Shown: positions 9,461 through 18,269, counted from the first letter of the stretch. The stretch: DNA of 48,994 nt from Phormidium tenue FACHB-886 (GCF_014764505.1 NZ_JACXWX010000034.1:1-48994); one strand, 5' to 3'. Notes: a model not told the origin generated them from the letters alone. Translations and numbers: made by a program.

Positions 9461-11749
9461 ATGACTCCTAATTTCCTAATTTCTGATCCTTCGACCACGA
9501 TCGCAATCGTCGGGGCTGGCTTTAGTGGGTCTTTGGTAGCTGCCAACCTGTTGAAAACTGCCACCCGACCGCTAATCATCAAATTAATTGAGCGCGATCA
9601 TGCGATCGGCAAGGGCGTTGCCTACAGTACGGAGACTGACAGCCATTTGCTAAACGTTTCTGCAGGCAATATGAGCGCGTTTCCAGATGATCCAACACAT
9701 CTGCTGCGCTGGCTGACCTATAATCGCAGCGAGCTGGCGACCTTCCTGCCGGATGAAGTGAATGCCAGCACGTTTATTCCCCGAAAAATTTACGGTCTTT
9801 ACCTCCAATCCATCCTGGAGGAAGCAGAAGCAACGGCATCGAGTAACGTTCGACTGGAGCGCTTGAGCGATGAAGTCGTCGCAGTAGAGCCAGAGGGCAA
9901 CGGCGCGATCGTTTCTCTCCGCAGCAGCCTGCGGTTTTTCGCCAACAAGATTGTGCTGGCGCTCGGAAATTCACCGGCCACTCCCCTCGCCTCCCAATCC
10001 TCGGAACGTCAGGACGATCGCCTGCGAAATGCCTGGTCAGCTAATGCTCTAGCAGATTTAGAGCCAGATGCAAGCGTGCTGCTGATTGGCACAGGGCTAA
10101 CAATGGTAGACATGGTCGTGTCGCTCCATCAGCAAAACCACCGTGGCAAAGTGTATGCTATCTCTCGACGCGGCTTATTCCCGCTCCCGCATCAAGCCAC
10201 CAAACCTTATCCTGCTTTCCTCACCCCAGAAACCGCACCCAAAACGGCTCGAGGCTTACTGCGGCGAGTGCGGGCAGAAGTGAAAACGGCTATGGCTCAG
10301 GGCTATGACTGGCGATCGGTTATAGATGCGCTGCGGCCAATTACGCAGCAACTCTGGCAGCAGCTTCCCACCCCTGAACAGCAGCGCTTTTTACGCCATC
10401 TCAAACCCTATTGGGAAGTCCATCGTCACCGGATCGCTCCCAAGATTGGAGAAACTGTCCAAGAAATGCTGGACTCTGGGCAGCTCAGCGTTTCAGCGGG
10501 GCGGATTCAAGCTTATCAGGACTCACCAGATGCTATAGCAGTCACCATTCGTCAACGCCAAACGCAAACCTCTAGGGTGTTGAACGTCAGCCGTGTTGTG
10601 AACTGCACCGGCGTAGAAGCCGATTACCGCCGATCGCCTCAGCCGCTGCTCGCCGATCTGCACTCCCAGCGCTTGATCCGCTATAACAAAATTGGCTTGG
10701 GGTTGGATACTGCCGCGAATGGTGCCGTATTAAATGCAGATGGCAATATGTCGTCGTTGCTCTATACGCTGGGAACCCCGCGCAAAGGAGATCTATGGGA
10801 AACGATCGCTGTTCCAGAACTGCGAGGGCAGGCGCAGGCATTAGCCGAGGTGGTGTTACAATCCCTGCCTGTGCGGGTGCGTCCTGTTCCTAAGATTTCT
10901 CAATCCGTTGCTCGCGCCTCCTATCCAGCGATTTCATCATCCACTTTGTTGTTTCGGCAATTCTTTGATCCTGAATCCAGCACCTATACGTACCTGATTG
11001 CCGACAGCCAAACGAAAGATGCTGTTCTGGTTGATCCAGTGTTAGAGCAGGTTGACCGCGATTTAACCTCGCTGCAGGAACTGGGATTAACGCTCCGCTA
11101 CTGTCTGGAAACTCACATTCATGCCGATCACATCACCGGCGCGGGCAAGCTGAGGCAGCAAACGGGGTGTCGGGTCTTGGTGCCCCAGAATGCCACTGCC
11201 AAATCTGCAGATTACTCGCTTGCCGACCGGGAAACGTTAGCGGTGGGAGCGGTGACGATTGAGGCGATCGCCACACCAGGGCACACCCATAGCCACATGG
11301 CATATTTAGTGAATAACAGCCATCTCTTGACGGGTGATGCCTTGTTGATCCGGGGCTGTGGACGAACAGACCTTCAAGGAGGCGATGCTGGCACTTTATA
11401 TGATGCGGTAACGCAACGGCTATTCACCCTACCAGACAGTACGCTGGTTTATCCGGCTCACGACTACAAAGGGCGAACCACCTCCACAATTGACGAAGAG
11501 AAACGCTTGAATCCTCGATTTGCCGATCGAACCCGCGCCCAGTTTATTACAATCATGAGTCATCTGGGCTTGAGCTATCCCAAGAAAATGAATGAAGCGG
11601 TACCTGCAAATGAACACTGTGGTGACTTCATCCCGCAGGCTATAAGCGATGTCATTAGCTCTGAAGCAGACAATGAACGTGAAAAGCTAGAGCTAACACT
11701 ATCAACAAATACTGAGATCTTCAATGATTACTTTGCCATGTACATCTAA
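9461..11749 (+). CDS. FAD/NAD(P)-binding oxidoreductase fused to ETHE1-type persulfide dioxygenase
   Basis: This 762-residue protein has two enzymes in one chain. Residues about 10-480 form an FAD/NAD(P)-binding module (dinucleotide fold IAIVGAGFSGSLVAANLL, KGVAYSTET, LLNVSAGNMSAFPDDP, second GxG in LLIGTGLTMVDM), the family seen in uncharacterised hydroxyacylglutathione-like fusions. Residues about 495-700 form a metallo-beta-lactamase domain of the persulfide dioxygenase (ETHE1/Blh) type, with THIHADHITG (about 550), TPGHTHSH, TGDALLIRGCGRTDLQGGD (about 623-640) and YPAHDYKGRTTSTI. The GRTD...D region and single-iron ligand set are diagnostic of ETHE1. A tail of about 60 residues follows. 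The predicted task is oxidation of persulfide sulfur to sulfite, with the flavin module perhaps generating the persulfide. The ATG lacks a clear ribosome-binding site. Confidence 0.82.
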   Translation: MTPNFLISDPSTTIAIVGAGFSGSLVAANLLKTATRPLIIKLIERDHAIGKGVAYSTETDSHLLNVSAGNMSAFPDDPTHLLRWLTYNRSELATFLPDEVNASTFIPRKIYGLYLQSILEEAEATASSNVRLERLSDEVVAVEPEGNGAIVSLRSSLRFFANKIVLALGNSPATPLASQSSERQDDRLRNAWSANALADLEPDASVLLIGTGLTMVDMVVSLHQQNHRGKVYAISRRGLFPLPHQATKPYPAFLTPETAPKTARGLLRRVRAEVKTAMAQGYDWRSVIDALRPITQQLWQQLPTPEQQRFLRHLKPYWEVHRHRIAPKIGETVQEMLDSGQLSVSAGRIQAYQDSPDAIAVTIRQRQTQTSRVLNVSRVVNCTGVEADYRRSPQPLLADLHSQRLIRYNKIGLGLDTAANGAVLNADGNMSSLLYTLGTPRKGDLWETIAVPELRGQAQALAEVVLQSLPVRVRPVPKISQSVARASYPAISSSTLLFRQFFDPESSTYTYLIADSQTKDAVLVDPVLEQVDRDLTSLQELGLTLRYCLETHIHADHITGAGKLRQQTGCRVLVPQNATAKSADYSLADRETLAVGAVTIEAIATPGHTHSHMAYLVNNSHLLTGDALLIRGCGRTDLQGGDAGTLYDAVTQRLFTLPDSTLVYPAHDYKGRTTSTIDEEKRLNPRFADRTRAQFITIMSHLGLSYPKKMNEAVPANEHCGDFIPQAISDVISSEADNEREKLELTLSTNTEIFNDYFAMYI

Positions 11750-11878
11750 CCGATGATTGCTTAGCTACATGGGAAAAACAGCCGAGGGAAAAAACAGCTG
11801 GGGGGAAAAGCAGCTGATAAAACTCATTGTTGATGGTAATCCGCATTCCCAATCAGATTAAGACAAAGGGAAAGATCT

Positions 11879-11942
11879 GGTTGTGTCGCAAAAATTTTGG
11901 GCATCTAGCCATAGCGTCCCTAATTTTTTTGCGACACAACCC
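11879..11942. repeat. 64-bp miniature inverted-repeat element with IS6-like ends
   Basis: GGTTGTGTCGCAAAAA at 11879-11894 is repeated as its exact reverse complement at the right end (to 11942), with imperfect pairing continuing inward. The sequence resembles the terminal repeats of IS6-family elements (GGTTCTGTTGCAAA type). Only 32 bases lie between the arms, so it is either a MITE or two fused ends of a deleted IS6 element. No 8-bp target duplication was found. It sits 13 bases past the stop of the monooxygenase gene at 11955 and could also act as a transcription terminator through its T-run. Confidence 0.65.
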
Positions 11943-11954
11943 TGTTGAAGAGCA

Positions 11955-13316
11955 TTACACGCCGGCAAGTTCAGGTTGTTTTTGGGCGGGGGTGAGGCTG
12001 GCTTTGCCGAGTTTCAAGTTGTCGCGCAGGGTGGTTCCCTCATACTCTTTGCGGAACAAGCCCCGCCGCTGCAGTTCGGGGACAACAAATTCGACAAATT
12101 CTTCAAACGCTCCGGGAAGATAGGCAGGGGAAATGATGAAGCCATCTGCTTCGCCATTGCGGAAGCTTGCCTCTAGCTGATCGGCAATCTGCACGGGCGT
12201 TCCCACAACATGCGGCAGTAAGATTCCTTCTGCGTACAGTCTGCCAATGTCACGGAGGGTCAAGCCATCTTTTTTGCTAAGCCGCAAAGCGACTTCAAAT
12301 AATCCCTTAATGCCGCCGACTTCGACATCTTTGACGGGTTCATCTAGGGGATGCTGGGAGAAGTCGTAGTCCATGTGGCTTGACAGCGTAATCAAGCCCG
12401 AAATTGGATCGACCAGTTCGTTGTGAAAGGCTTGCTTTTCGCGGGCGATCGACTCAGTTTCGCCAATAAACGGAATCACAGCCGGAAAGATTTTCACATC
12501 GTCGGGATTGCGCCCATAGTTAACCGCGCGAGACTTCACATCGTCGTAATACGCTTTGCGACCGTCAGGCGTAGGGTCAATTTCAAAAATGATTTCTGCC
12601 CAGCGCGCTGCAAATTCTTTGCCTCGATTTGAGGAGCCTGCCTGCATGATGGCAGGTCGTCCCTGCGGCGATCGCGGTACAGTTAATGGTCCCTTTGACT
12701 TATACCATCGCCCCTCATGGTTGATATGGCGGACTTTGGTAGGATCGGCAAACAGTCCCGTTTCTTTGTCGAGAACGAGCGCATCTTCCTGCCAGCTATC
12801 CCACAATTTGAACGTGAGTTCGACAAATTCATCGGCGCGATCGTAGCGGTTTTCATGCTCTAGATGCGCCTCCAGTCCAAAGTTATACGCCTCTCCGATA
12901 TTGTGAGAGGTCACCACATTCCAGGCAATGCGCCCGCCCGATAGGTGATCGAGTGTGGCAAACGCCCGCGCTAGTTCGTAGGGATGATAGTAGGTGGTCG
13001 ATCGCGTAATTCCCAGCCCGATATGCCGAGTTGCCGCTGCCATCGTTGCGACGACATAGGCAGGATCGATCAGCACGGCTCCTTGAGTGCCGCGCCGCAG
13101 CGTTTCGTCAATACTGTCGCCGTAGCGGTGGGGGATTGCCAAAGCATCGGCAAAAAACACATAGTCAAATTTGCCCCGCTCCAGAACACGCCCCAAATTT
13201 TGATAGAACTCTGGGCGCAAAAAGTCGAGATCTTGGCGGGGATGCCGCCACTGCGGATGGCTGTGGGTGAGCTGAGAGGCAATCAGAAAACCTGCGAGGT
13301 GGAGTTGTTTGGTCAT
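11955..13316 (-). CDS. LLM-class FMN-dependent monooxygenase, NtaA/SnaA/DszA family
   Basis: This 453-residue TIM-barrel flavin monooxygenase uses reduced FMN from a separate reductase to cleave C-S or C-N bonds. The family includes DszA, SnaA, NtaA and the dimethyl-sulfone enzyme SfnG/MsuD-like proteins. Characteristic stretches are AGFLIASQLTHSHPQWRHP near the N-terminus, FDYVFFADAL, DHLSGGRIAWNVVTS and the EHENRYDRADEFVEL segment, followed by RPAIMQAGSSNRGKEFAARWAEIIF. It is the last gene of a minus-strand operon, seven bases after the DszC-like gene. No flavin reductase is encoded in the operon. The precise substrate is unknown. Confidence 0.88.
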   Translation of the reverse strand: MTKQLHLAGFLIASQLTHSHPQWRHPRQDLDFLRPEFYQNLGRVLERGKFDYVFFADALAIPHRYGDSIDETLRRGTQGAVLIDPAYVVATMAAATRHIGLGITRSTTYYHPYELARAFATLDHLSGGRIAWNVVTSHNIGEAYNFGLEAHLEHENRYDRADEFVELTFKLWDSWQEDALVLDKETGLFADPTKVRHINHEGRWYKSKGPLTVPRSPQGRPAIMQAGSSNRGKEFAARWAEIIFEIDPTPDGRKAYYDDVKSRAVNYGRNPDDVKIFPAVIPFIGETESIAREKQAFHNELVDPISGLITLSSHMDYDFSQHPLDEPVKDVEVGGIKGLFEVALRLSKKDGLTLRDIGRLYAEGILLPHVVGTPVQIADQLEASFRNGEADGFIISPAYLPGAFEEFVEFVVPELQRRGLFRKEYEGTTLRDNLKLGKASLTPAQKQPELAGV

Positions 13317-13322
13317 GAGAGG

Positions 13323-14528
13323 CTAAGTATAAAGCGTGAAGGTGGGAATTTGCTGATTGAGTACCCAGTTGCCGACCTCGTAGGATTTGTAGAAGACGGG
13401 GTCATGCAGGGTATGGGTGCGGACGTTGCGCCAGAAGCGATCGAACCGATGTTGAGTTGCCGCTGCGCGAGTGCCTGTGACCTCGAATATTTTGCTGGTG
13501 ACTTCAAGCGCAACTTTTGTACTCAGAACTTTGGCAGTGGCGATCGTAATTGCCGTTTCACCCCGTTCCGCAGCGGTAAGCTGTTCGCCTTTTTCCCAGG
13601 CAGCTTGTAAGACTGTCCCTACATAGTCGGCGTGGCTGTTGGTGGAAATCAGGCTCACCCATAGATCGCCATACCGTTCCAAGATGTAGGGGTCTTGGCT
13701 GGCGGTTTCAGCCGGAGAAAAGATCCAGGGGCGGGTGGTGGAAAGCGTGTACTGTTTGGCTGCTTCAAATGCGCCCAGAGCAATGCCGAGATAGAGATTC
13801 ACGAAGACTGCTTGAATCGCAGGCGTGACTAGCGTGGCAAAGGGAGCAGGATGCTCGGTGGCATTGGCATCGCCCAAAATTTCGTCTTTGTGGATGAAGA
13901 CGCGATCGAACGTCACGCTGCCGCTGTCGGTCTGGCGTTGCCCGATGTAGTCCCAATCATCATTAAGCTTAATGCCTTCGCGATGGCTTGGAATTGCTGC
14001 AAACAGAACATTCCCCAAATCCTGACGTGTGGCGGCGATCACCAGAATATCTGAGCCGACGCTGCCCGTCGCAAAGTTTTTGGTTCCGTCAAGTCGAAAG
14101 TTTTCTCCATCTGGAGTCAAAGTAAGATCGGGATCACGCGGATTCACCGCATCGCCCCAATACCAATTATTTTGGGCAGTCTCCTTGTAAAAGTGGGCTT
14201 TTTGTTCTGGTGTGCCGTACAGTTCTGGCATCACCGAATTGACGTAGTGATAGCCCAGCAGTTGTCCCAGCGAACCATCGGCTTTGGCAAGTTCTCGCAC
14301 TGCCTGTAAAGCCGTACTCCAGGTTTGTCCCCAGCCTCCATACTCAGTGGGAATTAAAAGTTTGAGCAGGCCGCTGTCGCGCAGGCGATCGAGTTCTTGA
14401 GTTGGGCTACCGCCTTTTGCATCTCGTTCAGCGGCAGTTTGGGCAAATTCTTGGGACAGGGAGATGGCGATCGCCAGATATTCTTTCGTCAGGTATTCTT
14501 TTGCTCCCCGTTCTGCTGCAATAACCAT
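13323..14528 (-). CDS. Acyl-CoA dehydrogenase-fold flavin monooxygenase, DszC/SfnB-like
   Basis: This 401-residue protein has the acyl-CoA dehydrogenase fold but belongs to the DszC/SfnB branch, which oxygenates organosulfur compounds instead of dehydrogenating CoA thioesters. Visible are LLIPTEYGGWG, GYHYVNSVMPELYGTPEQK, LDGTKNFATGSVGSD and the DDWDYIGQRQTDSGSV motif; the C-terminus carries NVRTHTLHDPVFYKSYEVGNW, typical of the group. A GGAG site lies seven bases before the ATG. It sits 26 bases after the preceding SfnB-like gene and 6 before the LLM monooxygenase, so the two flavoproteins and the monooxygenase probably act on a common substrate in turn. Confidence 0.83.
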   Translation of the reverse strand: MVIAAERGAKEYLTKEYLAIAISLSQEFAQTAAERDAKGGSPTQELDRLRDSGLLKLLIPTEYGGWGQTWSTALQAVRELAKADGSLGQLLGYHYVNSVMPELYGTPEQKAHFYKETAQNNWYWGDAVNPRDPDLTLTPDGENFRLDGTKNFATGSVGSDILVIAATRQDLGNVLFAAIPSHREGIKLNDDWDYIGQRQTDSGSVTFDRVFIHKDEILGDANATEHPAPFATLVTPAIQAVFVNLYLGIALGAFEAAKQYTLSTTRPWIFSPAETASQDPYILERYGDLWVSLISTNSHADYVGTVLQAAWEKGEQLTAAERGETAITIATAKVLSTKVALEVTSKIFEVTGTRAAATQHRFDRFWRNVRTHTLHDPVFYKSYEVGNWVLNQQIPTFTLYT

Positions 14529-14554
14529 GCGAATCTCCGTGATAAAGGGAACTG

Positions 14555-15757
14555 CTAAAACGCACCGTGTCGAGGCGGATTAACGCCATTAAGAAAGTAA
14601 TTGCCAACGTTGATATATTTCCAGCGCACTGGATCATGTAACGTATGCGTACGGGCGTTGCGCCAATGGCGATTGTGATTAAATTGCTCCAGCGTAGATT
14701 TCGTGCCGCTCAGCTCAAAGAATTTATTAGTGATGAAAATTGCCGCTTCATCGGCAAGGGCTTTGGCTTCTGCAACTGCGATCGATGCTTCAATGGCGCT
14801 TTTTTGAGTTTTCACTTCCAGGGCGCGATCGATAAACTCGCCCGATCGCTTCAGGAGGGCTTCGGCTGCATGTAGCTTCACCGACATCTCTCCCACACCG
14901 TAGATAATTAGCGGTTCCTCGTAGCCATGCTCATACTCTGTTTCGATCCAGGGTCGAGTGTAGTTGCGAATGAAGTGGATTGCATCTTTGTAGGCGGCTC
15001 TAGCAATGCCAACATCCACAGCCGCATGAATGATTTGGGCAACGGCTCCCATTGTGGTTTGTTCTTCAAAAGCGAGATAGTGCCGCAAGACATCTTGCTC
15101 TTGAATGGGAATATTTTCGATCAGCGTTGTGCCGCTGGCAGTGGTGCGCTGCCCCATTCCGGACCAATCATCAATCACAGTCAGACCGGGGGTGTGGCGA
15201 TCGACAAAGACAATTACTGTTTTGTCGTCATCGTCAAGCGCCACGACAGGCACAATGTCTGCAAATAAGGCGCCTGTCGAGTAGAACTTTTTGCCGTTGA
15301 GCACATAGCCGGACTCAGTGCGCGTCAGACGAGTCTTGAAGGCGGTTGGCGTCTTGGTTCCAACTTCTGTAAACGCATTGCCAAAGCGTTTGCCCTGCAG
15401 CACCAGTTCAAAGAAATGTTGCTTCTGTGCTTCAGTTCCACTCAGACGAATCGCCTCCACCATATACAAATGGTTTTGCGGAATCTGTCCCAGGCTGGAA
15501 TCGCCTTCTGACAGCAAGGCGATCACTTCTGCTAGGGTAACGTTCGAGACAGATGCGCCGCCGTATTCTTTCGGCACAGTAATTCCTAATAGTCCGCTAG
15601 CGGAAAGTCGATCGAGTTCGGCATAGGGAAGCTGGCGATCGCGATCGCGTTCTGCCGAACCTTCAGCGAATTCTGCGGATAGCTGCTGGGCGATTTCAAT
15701 CGCTTCATGATCGCTCGTGATGATATGGACGCGATCGCGGGTAATAGCTTGTGTCAT
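14555..15757 (-). CDS. SfnB-family sulfur-acquisition oxidoreductase
   Basis: This 400-residue acyl-CoA-dehydrogenase-fold flavoprotein is closest to the SfnB sulfur-acquisition family. Diagnostic stretches are GITVPKEYGGASVSNVTLAE, GDSSLGQIPQNHLYMVEA, GKKFYSTGALFADIVPVVA, DDWSGMGQRTTASGTT and NARTHTLHDPVRWKYINVGN. A TTG at 15769 opens the frame, but I place the start at the ATG at 15757 (MTQAITRD). Its upstream neighbour is a 44-residue ORF ending 12 bases before. It is a paralogue of the next gene (13323-14528), sharing the RTHTLHDPV C-terminus. The predicted role is release of sulfur from sulfones or sulfonates under sulfate limitation. Confidence 0.87.
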   Translation of the reverse strand: MTQAITRDRVHIITSDHEAIEIAQQLSAEFAEGSAERDRDRQLPYAELDRLSASGLLGITVPKEYGGASVSNVTLAEVIALLSEGDSSLGQIPQNHLYMVEAIRLSGTEAQKQHFFELVLQGKRFGNAFTEVGTKTPTAFKTRLTRTESGYVLNGKKFYSTGALFADIVPVVALDDDDKTVIVFVDRHTPGLTVIDDWSGMGQRTTASGTTLIENIPIQEQDVLRHYLAFEEQTTMGAVAQIIHAAVDVGIARAAYKDAIHFIRNYTRPWIETEYEHGYEEPLIIYGVGEMSVKLHAAEALLKRSGEFIDRALEVKTQKSAIEASIAVAEAKALADEAAIFITNKFFELSGTKSTLEQFNHNRHWRNARTHTLHDPVRWKYINVGNYFLNGVNPPRHGAF

Positions 15758-15769
15758 GGCGAAATTCAA

Positions 15770-15904
15770 TTACGATGAACGACGAATTGACCATTGATTC
15801 GTAATATCAACACCGCTGTGCATTGCTGCACCTAAGCCCAATAACGTAATGACACCTTGAATAGGAGCCAGCGGATTTCTTGCGACAAGTTGAATGCCTT
15901 TCAT
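15770..15904 (-). CDS. Small 44-residue protein upstream of the SfnB gene
   Basis: A short ORF reads MKGIQLVARNPLAPIQGV at its start and ends IRRSS. It has a good AAAGAGGA ribosome-binding site six bases before the ATG and ends 12 bases before the SfnB-like start, so it is probably the first gene of the desulfurization operon. The middle (VITLLGLGAAMHSGVDI) is mildly hydrophobic but too short to be sure of a membrane helix. It could be a leader peptide, a small accessory protein or a chance ORF. I recognise no homologue. Confidence 0.4.
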   Translation of the reverse strand: MKGIQLVARNPLAPIQGVITLLGLGAAMHSGVDITNQWSIRRSS

Positions 15905-16360
15905 CCGTTCCTCTTTTTCAAAGAATTTGTCAGCCTACAGCTTGCAAGTTCAAACATCAATTCTCTTGGCGCACCGCAATATTGGTGAGCAGCGGATGCG
16001 ATCGCCGTCTACAACACGGCGAAATTAAAACACCCGTATTTGCTCCAACTAGTATCATCTACCAAATATCTATCGAGTTACCGTAGTTAATAGGAATATC
16101 AAGGATAATAGCGGGGCTGCTACAGCAAGTCAAGCAAGTATTGAAGCGACAGTTTGAGGATACGATAGGAGGGGAGCAGAACTTGAAGCAGGAATACGTA
16201 GAAGAAAAAGAAACAAATCAAACACGTTTGACAGCTTTTATCGGTGTCTGATAAGTCAATATGTCAAATCAAGTTTGATCTATTACAAATAGACTGGCTA
16301 CAAATAGACTGACTGCGGAATGAGAGATAATCGAGAGGACTTCAACCAGTTTGAGATGAT
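15905..16360. promoter_or_regulatory. Promoter region of the desulfurization operon, with short tandem repeat
   Basis: GAGTTACCGTAGTTAATA at about 16075-16092 matches the motif at 9281 and the ACCGTAG sites near position 190, and may be the operator or promoter of the minus-strand operon or of the leftover sequence to the right. TACAAATAGACTG is repeated at 16284-16296 and 16299-16311. ATCAAACACGTTTGA near 16217 and TCAAATCAAGTTTGA near 16264 are small inverted repeats of the type bound by dimeric regulators. Otherwise nothing is seen. Confidence 0.3.
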
Positions 16361-16620
16361 ATGCTCAACCTCCATCGCGCCTTGAAGAACGACCGTTTGT
16401 TGCGCGCTCTGACAAGGCTCAACCGCTGTCTGGCATTTTGCAGAAGTTGTTCTACATCCGTTTTTGCTTCAAGTGCTACCCCACGTTTGCGTTTGTAGGA
16501 GTGAAACAATGCAAAATTGTCAGTGATGTTTATAGGAATCGGGTGTCTGACTTCGATGATCACTCGATGCTGACAGCAGAAACAACCCCATCTCTCGGTA
16601 CATACCCATCCAAGCGTTAG
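16361..16620 (+). pseudogene. Internally deleted DDE (IS5-type, DDE_Tnp_4) transposase remnant
   Basis: An ATG at 16361 opens with MLNLHRALKNDRLLRALTRL, the usual N-terminus of this transposase family. A frame change follows, and about 40 codons later the C-terminal signature GVKQCKIVSDVYRNRVSDF appears (about 16496-16552), then degenerate sequence to a stop at 16620. The central catalytic portion is missing, so the element is dead. It lies five bases before the GTG of the TauE gene and has probably altered that gene's promoter. The same C-terminal family motif recurs in the remnant at 38260-38466. Confidence 0.6.
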
Positions 16621-16624
16621 CTCT

Positions 16625-17347
16625 GTGAGCGAAGTATCCCCACTGTTACAAGTTACTACTATTCTGTTTGTTGCAACTTGTGTTCGATCGGCGATCGGCT
16701 TTGGAGATGCACTCCTTGCCATGCCGTTTCTCATTCTTGTAGTCGGACTACAAACGGCAACGCCATTGGTGGCTCTAGTGGCTCTAACCACCTCGCTCGC
16801 TCTCCTAGTTAATGAGTGGCGCACACTAGACTTACGTGGAATCTGGCAACTGGTTCTAGCAACGTTTATTGGTATTCCATTTGGCTTGATTCTGCTGCGT
16901 TTTGTGCCAGAGGATCTAGCTAAAGTTTGCTTAGGAACGCTGCTGATTCTCTATGGTCTTTACCACCTGTTTAGATTCTCTTTGCCACAAATACGTCATC
17001 CCGCAGTAGCGATCGTATTTGGTTTCATTGCAGGGGCATTTGGTGGAGCGTATAACACTAATGGCGCAATCATTGCGATTTACGGCACGCTACGAAAATG
17101 GGAGCCAGATTATTTCCGAATTAATCTACAGGGCTACTTTCTGTTAACGAGCTGGTTAATTGTTGCAGGTCACGGGTTAGCAGGATTATGGACACCAAAG
17201 ATTTTGCAGCTTTATCTCTACTCTCTTCCCAGTATTGTCATCGGTGCTTGGGTAGGTGTAGCCATTAGTAAAAGAATACCGAGGGAAATGTTTAGTCAGT
17301 TGATCTATGCTTCGTTGGTTTTGATTGGGATCGTGTTTGTCATTTAG
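16625..17347 (+). CDS. TauE/SafE-family anion exporter
   Basis: This 240-residue membrane protein has about seven to eight hydrophobic segments and the TauE/SafE signature: an N-terminal SAIGFGDALLAMPFL and the second repeat with FIAGAFGGAYNTNGAIIAIY. The family exports sulfite, sulfoacetate or related anions. Next to sulfonate uptake and desulfonation genes it probably removes toxic sulfite released inside the cell. The start is a GTG at 16625 with no strong ribosome-binding site. A transposase remnant lies immediately upstream, so the true promoter is uncertain. Confidence 0.82.
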   Translation: MSEVSPLLQVTTILFVATCVRSAIGFGDALLAMPFLILVVGLQTATPLVALVALTTSLALLVNEWRTLDLRGIWQLVLATFIGIPFGLILLRFVPEDLAKVCLGTLLILYGLYHLFRFSLPQIRHPAVAIVFGFIAGAFGGAYNTNGAIIAIYGTLRKWEPDYFRINLQGYFLLTSWLIVAGHGLAGLWTPKILQLYLYSLPSIVIGAWVGVAISKRIPREMFSQLIYASLVLIGIVFVI

Positions 17348-17441
17348 TCCAATCGATCGCTGATTTATCTGGAAAAGGTAGAGTTTGAAGTGGATCAATT
17401 GAATATCACCTTCGTTAAGCCATCCTTTTAATCTGAAATCG

Positions 17442-18269
17442 ATGAGCGCTTCTGAATCTAATCTTCCCTTCCAAGTCACGCAAACCGTCTCGCGTGGCGG
17501 CACGACCTTCGAACTTCTAGAATACAAGCCACTAGCGGGCAGCGAAAATTTTGTCGTTGCCGAGCAGCTTTACACGCTCAATCGAGCGGGAGTACATCTG
17601 CGGCAGCTACGCATCCGTCTAGACAATGATGCCGTTCGTACTGAACCTGGAGCGCTGCAGTTTCTCAAAGGTCGTATCAGCATGGAAAGCTCCACGGGCG
17701 CAGGCAGCGGCGTTGGGGGTTTAATGAAAGGGGCGATCGCCGCTGCCCGCACGGGAGAAACTATCTTCAAGCCGCTCTATCGCGGTACAGGCGAACTTTA
17801 CCTAGAGCCTACCTTTGGGCACTACTGGCTGATGCAGCTTAACAACCAAACGCTGTACGCTGATCAAGGTTTGTTTTTCTGCTGCGAAGACGCAATAAAA
17901 GTTGAGGCACACAAAGTCGAGAGTTTCTCGGCACGAGTGGCAGGCGGAGAAGGTCGCTATCAGACTAAAGTTAGTGGGGCAGGCATTGTCGTCTTTCGCA
18001 TTCCCGTTCCCCAATCTGAAATTCTTTCCCTGCCGCTTGACAACGAAACGCTTCAGGTAGACGGCTCGTTTGCCCTGCTGCGCACTGAAGGCGTGCGGTT
18101 CAGCGTCGAGCGGGCTTCTACTTCGCTTTTGGGAGCTGTTACTAGCGGGGAAGGGCTGCTGCAAACATTTCAAGGAACTGGCAGAGTCTGGATTGCTCCC
18201 ACTCAGCCGCTGTACGAGCGCATGAGCTTTCTGGCTGCTCCAAATGTGCCACCTACTCGATCAACTTAG
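17442..18269 (+). CDS. AIM24 family protein
   Basis: This 275-residue protein belongs to the AIM24/DUF124 (TIGR00266-like) family of beta-rich proteins of unclear molecular function. Family features include GALQFLKGRISMESSTGAG, AARTGETIFKPLYRGTGELYLEPTFGHYWL and the late GEGLLQTFQGTGRVWIAPT. It follows the TauE gene by 94 bases in the same direction and is followed by a long perfect terminator at 18478, so it probably ends this transcription block. No ribosome-binding site of note precedes the ATG. A sulfur role is not established; proximity is the only hint. Confidence 0.82.
   Translation: MSASESNLPFQVTQTVSRGGTTFELLEYKPLAGSENFVVAEQLYTLNRAGVHLRQLRIRLDNDAVRTEPGALQFLKGRISMESSTGAGSGVGGLMKGAIAAARTGETIFKPLYRGTGELYLEPTFGHYWLMQLNNQTLYADQGLFFCCEDAIKVEAHKVESFSARVAGGEGRYQTKVSGAGIVVFRIPVPQSEILSLPLDNETLQVDGSFALLRTEGVRFSVERASTSLLGAVTSGEGLLQTFQGTGRVWIAPTQPLYERMSFLAAPNVPPTRST

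Noticed and set aside
12984-13610. 208-codon plus-strand ORF across two monooxygenase genes
   Set aside because: Antisense shadow of two well-supported flavoenzyme genes; no family match.
16342-16824. 160-codon minus-strand ORF overlapping the TauE start
   Set aside because: It is antisense to the TauE gene and to the transposase remnant, which explain the sequence better.
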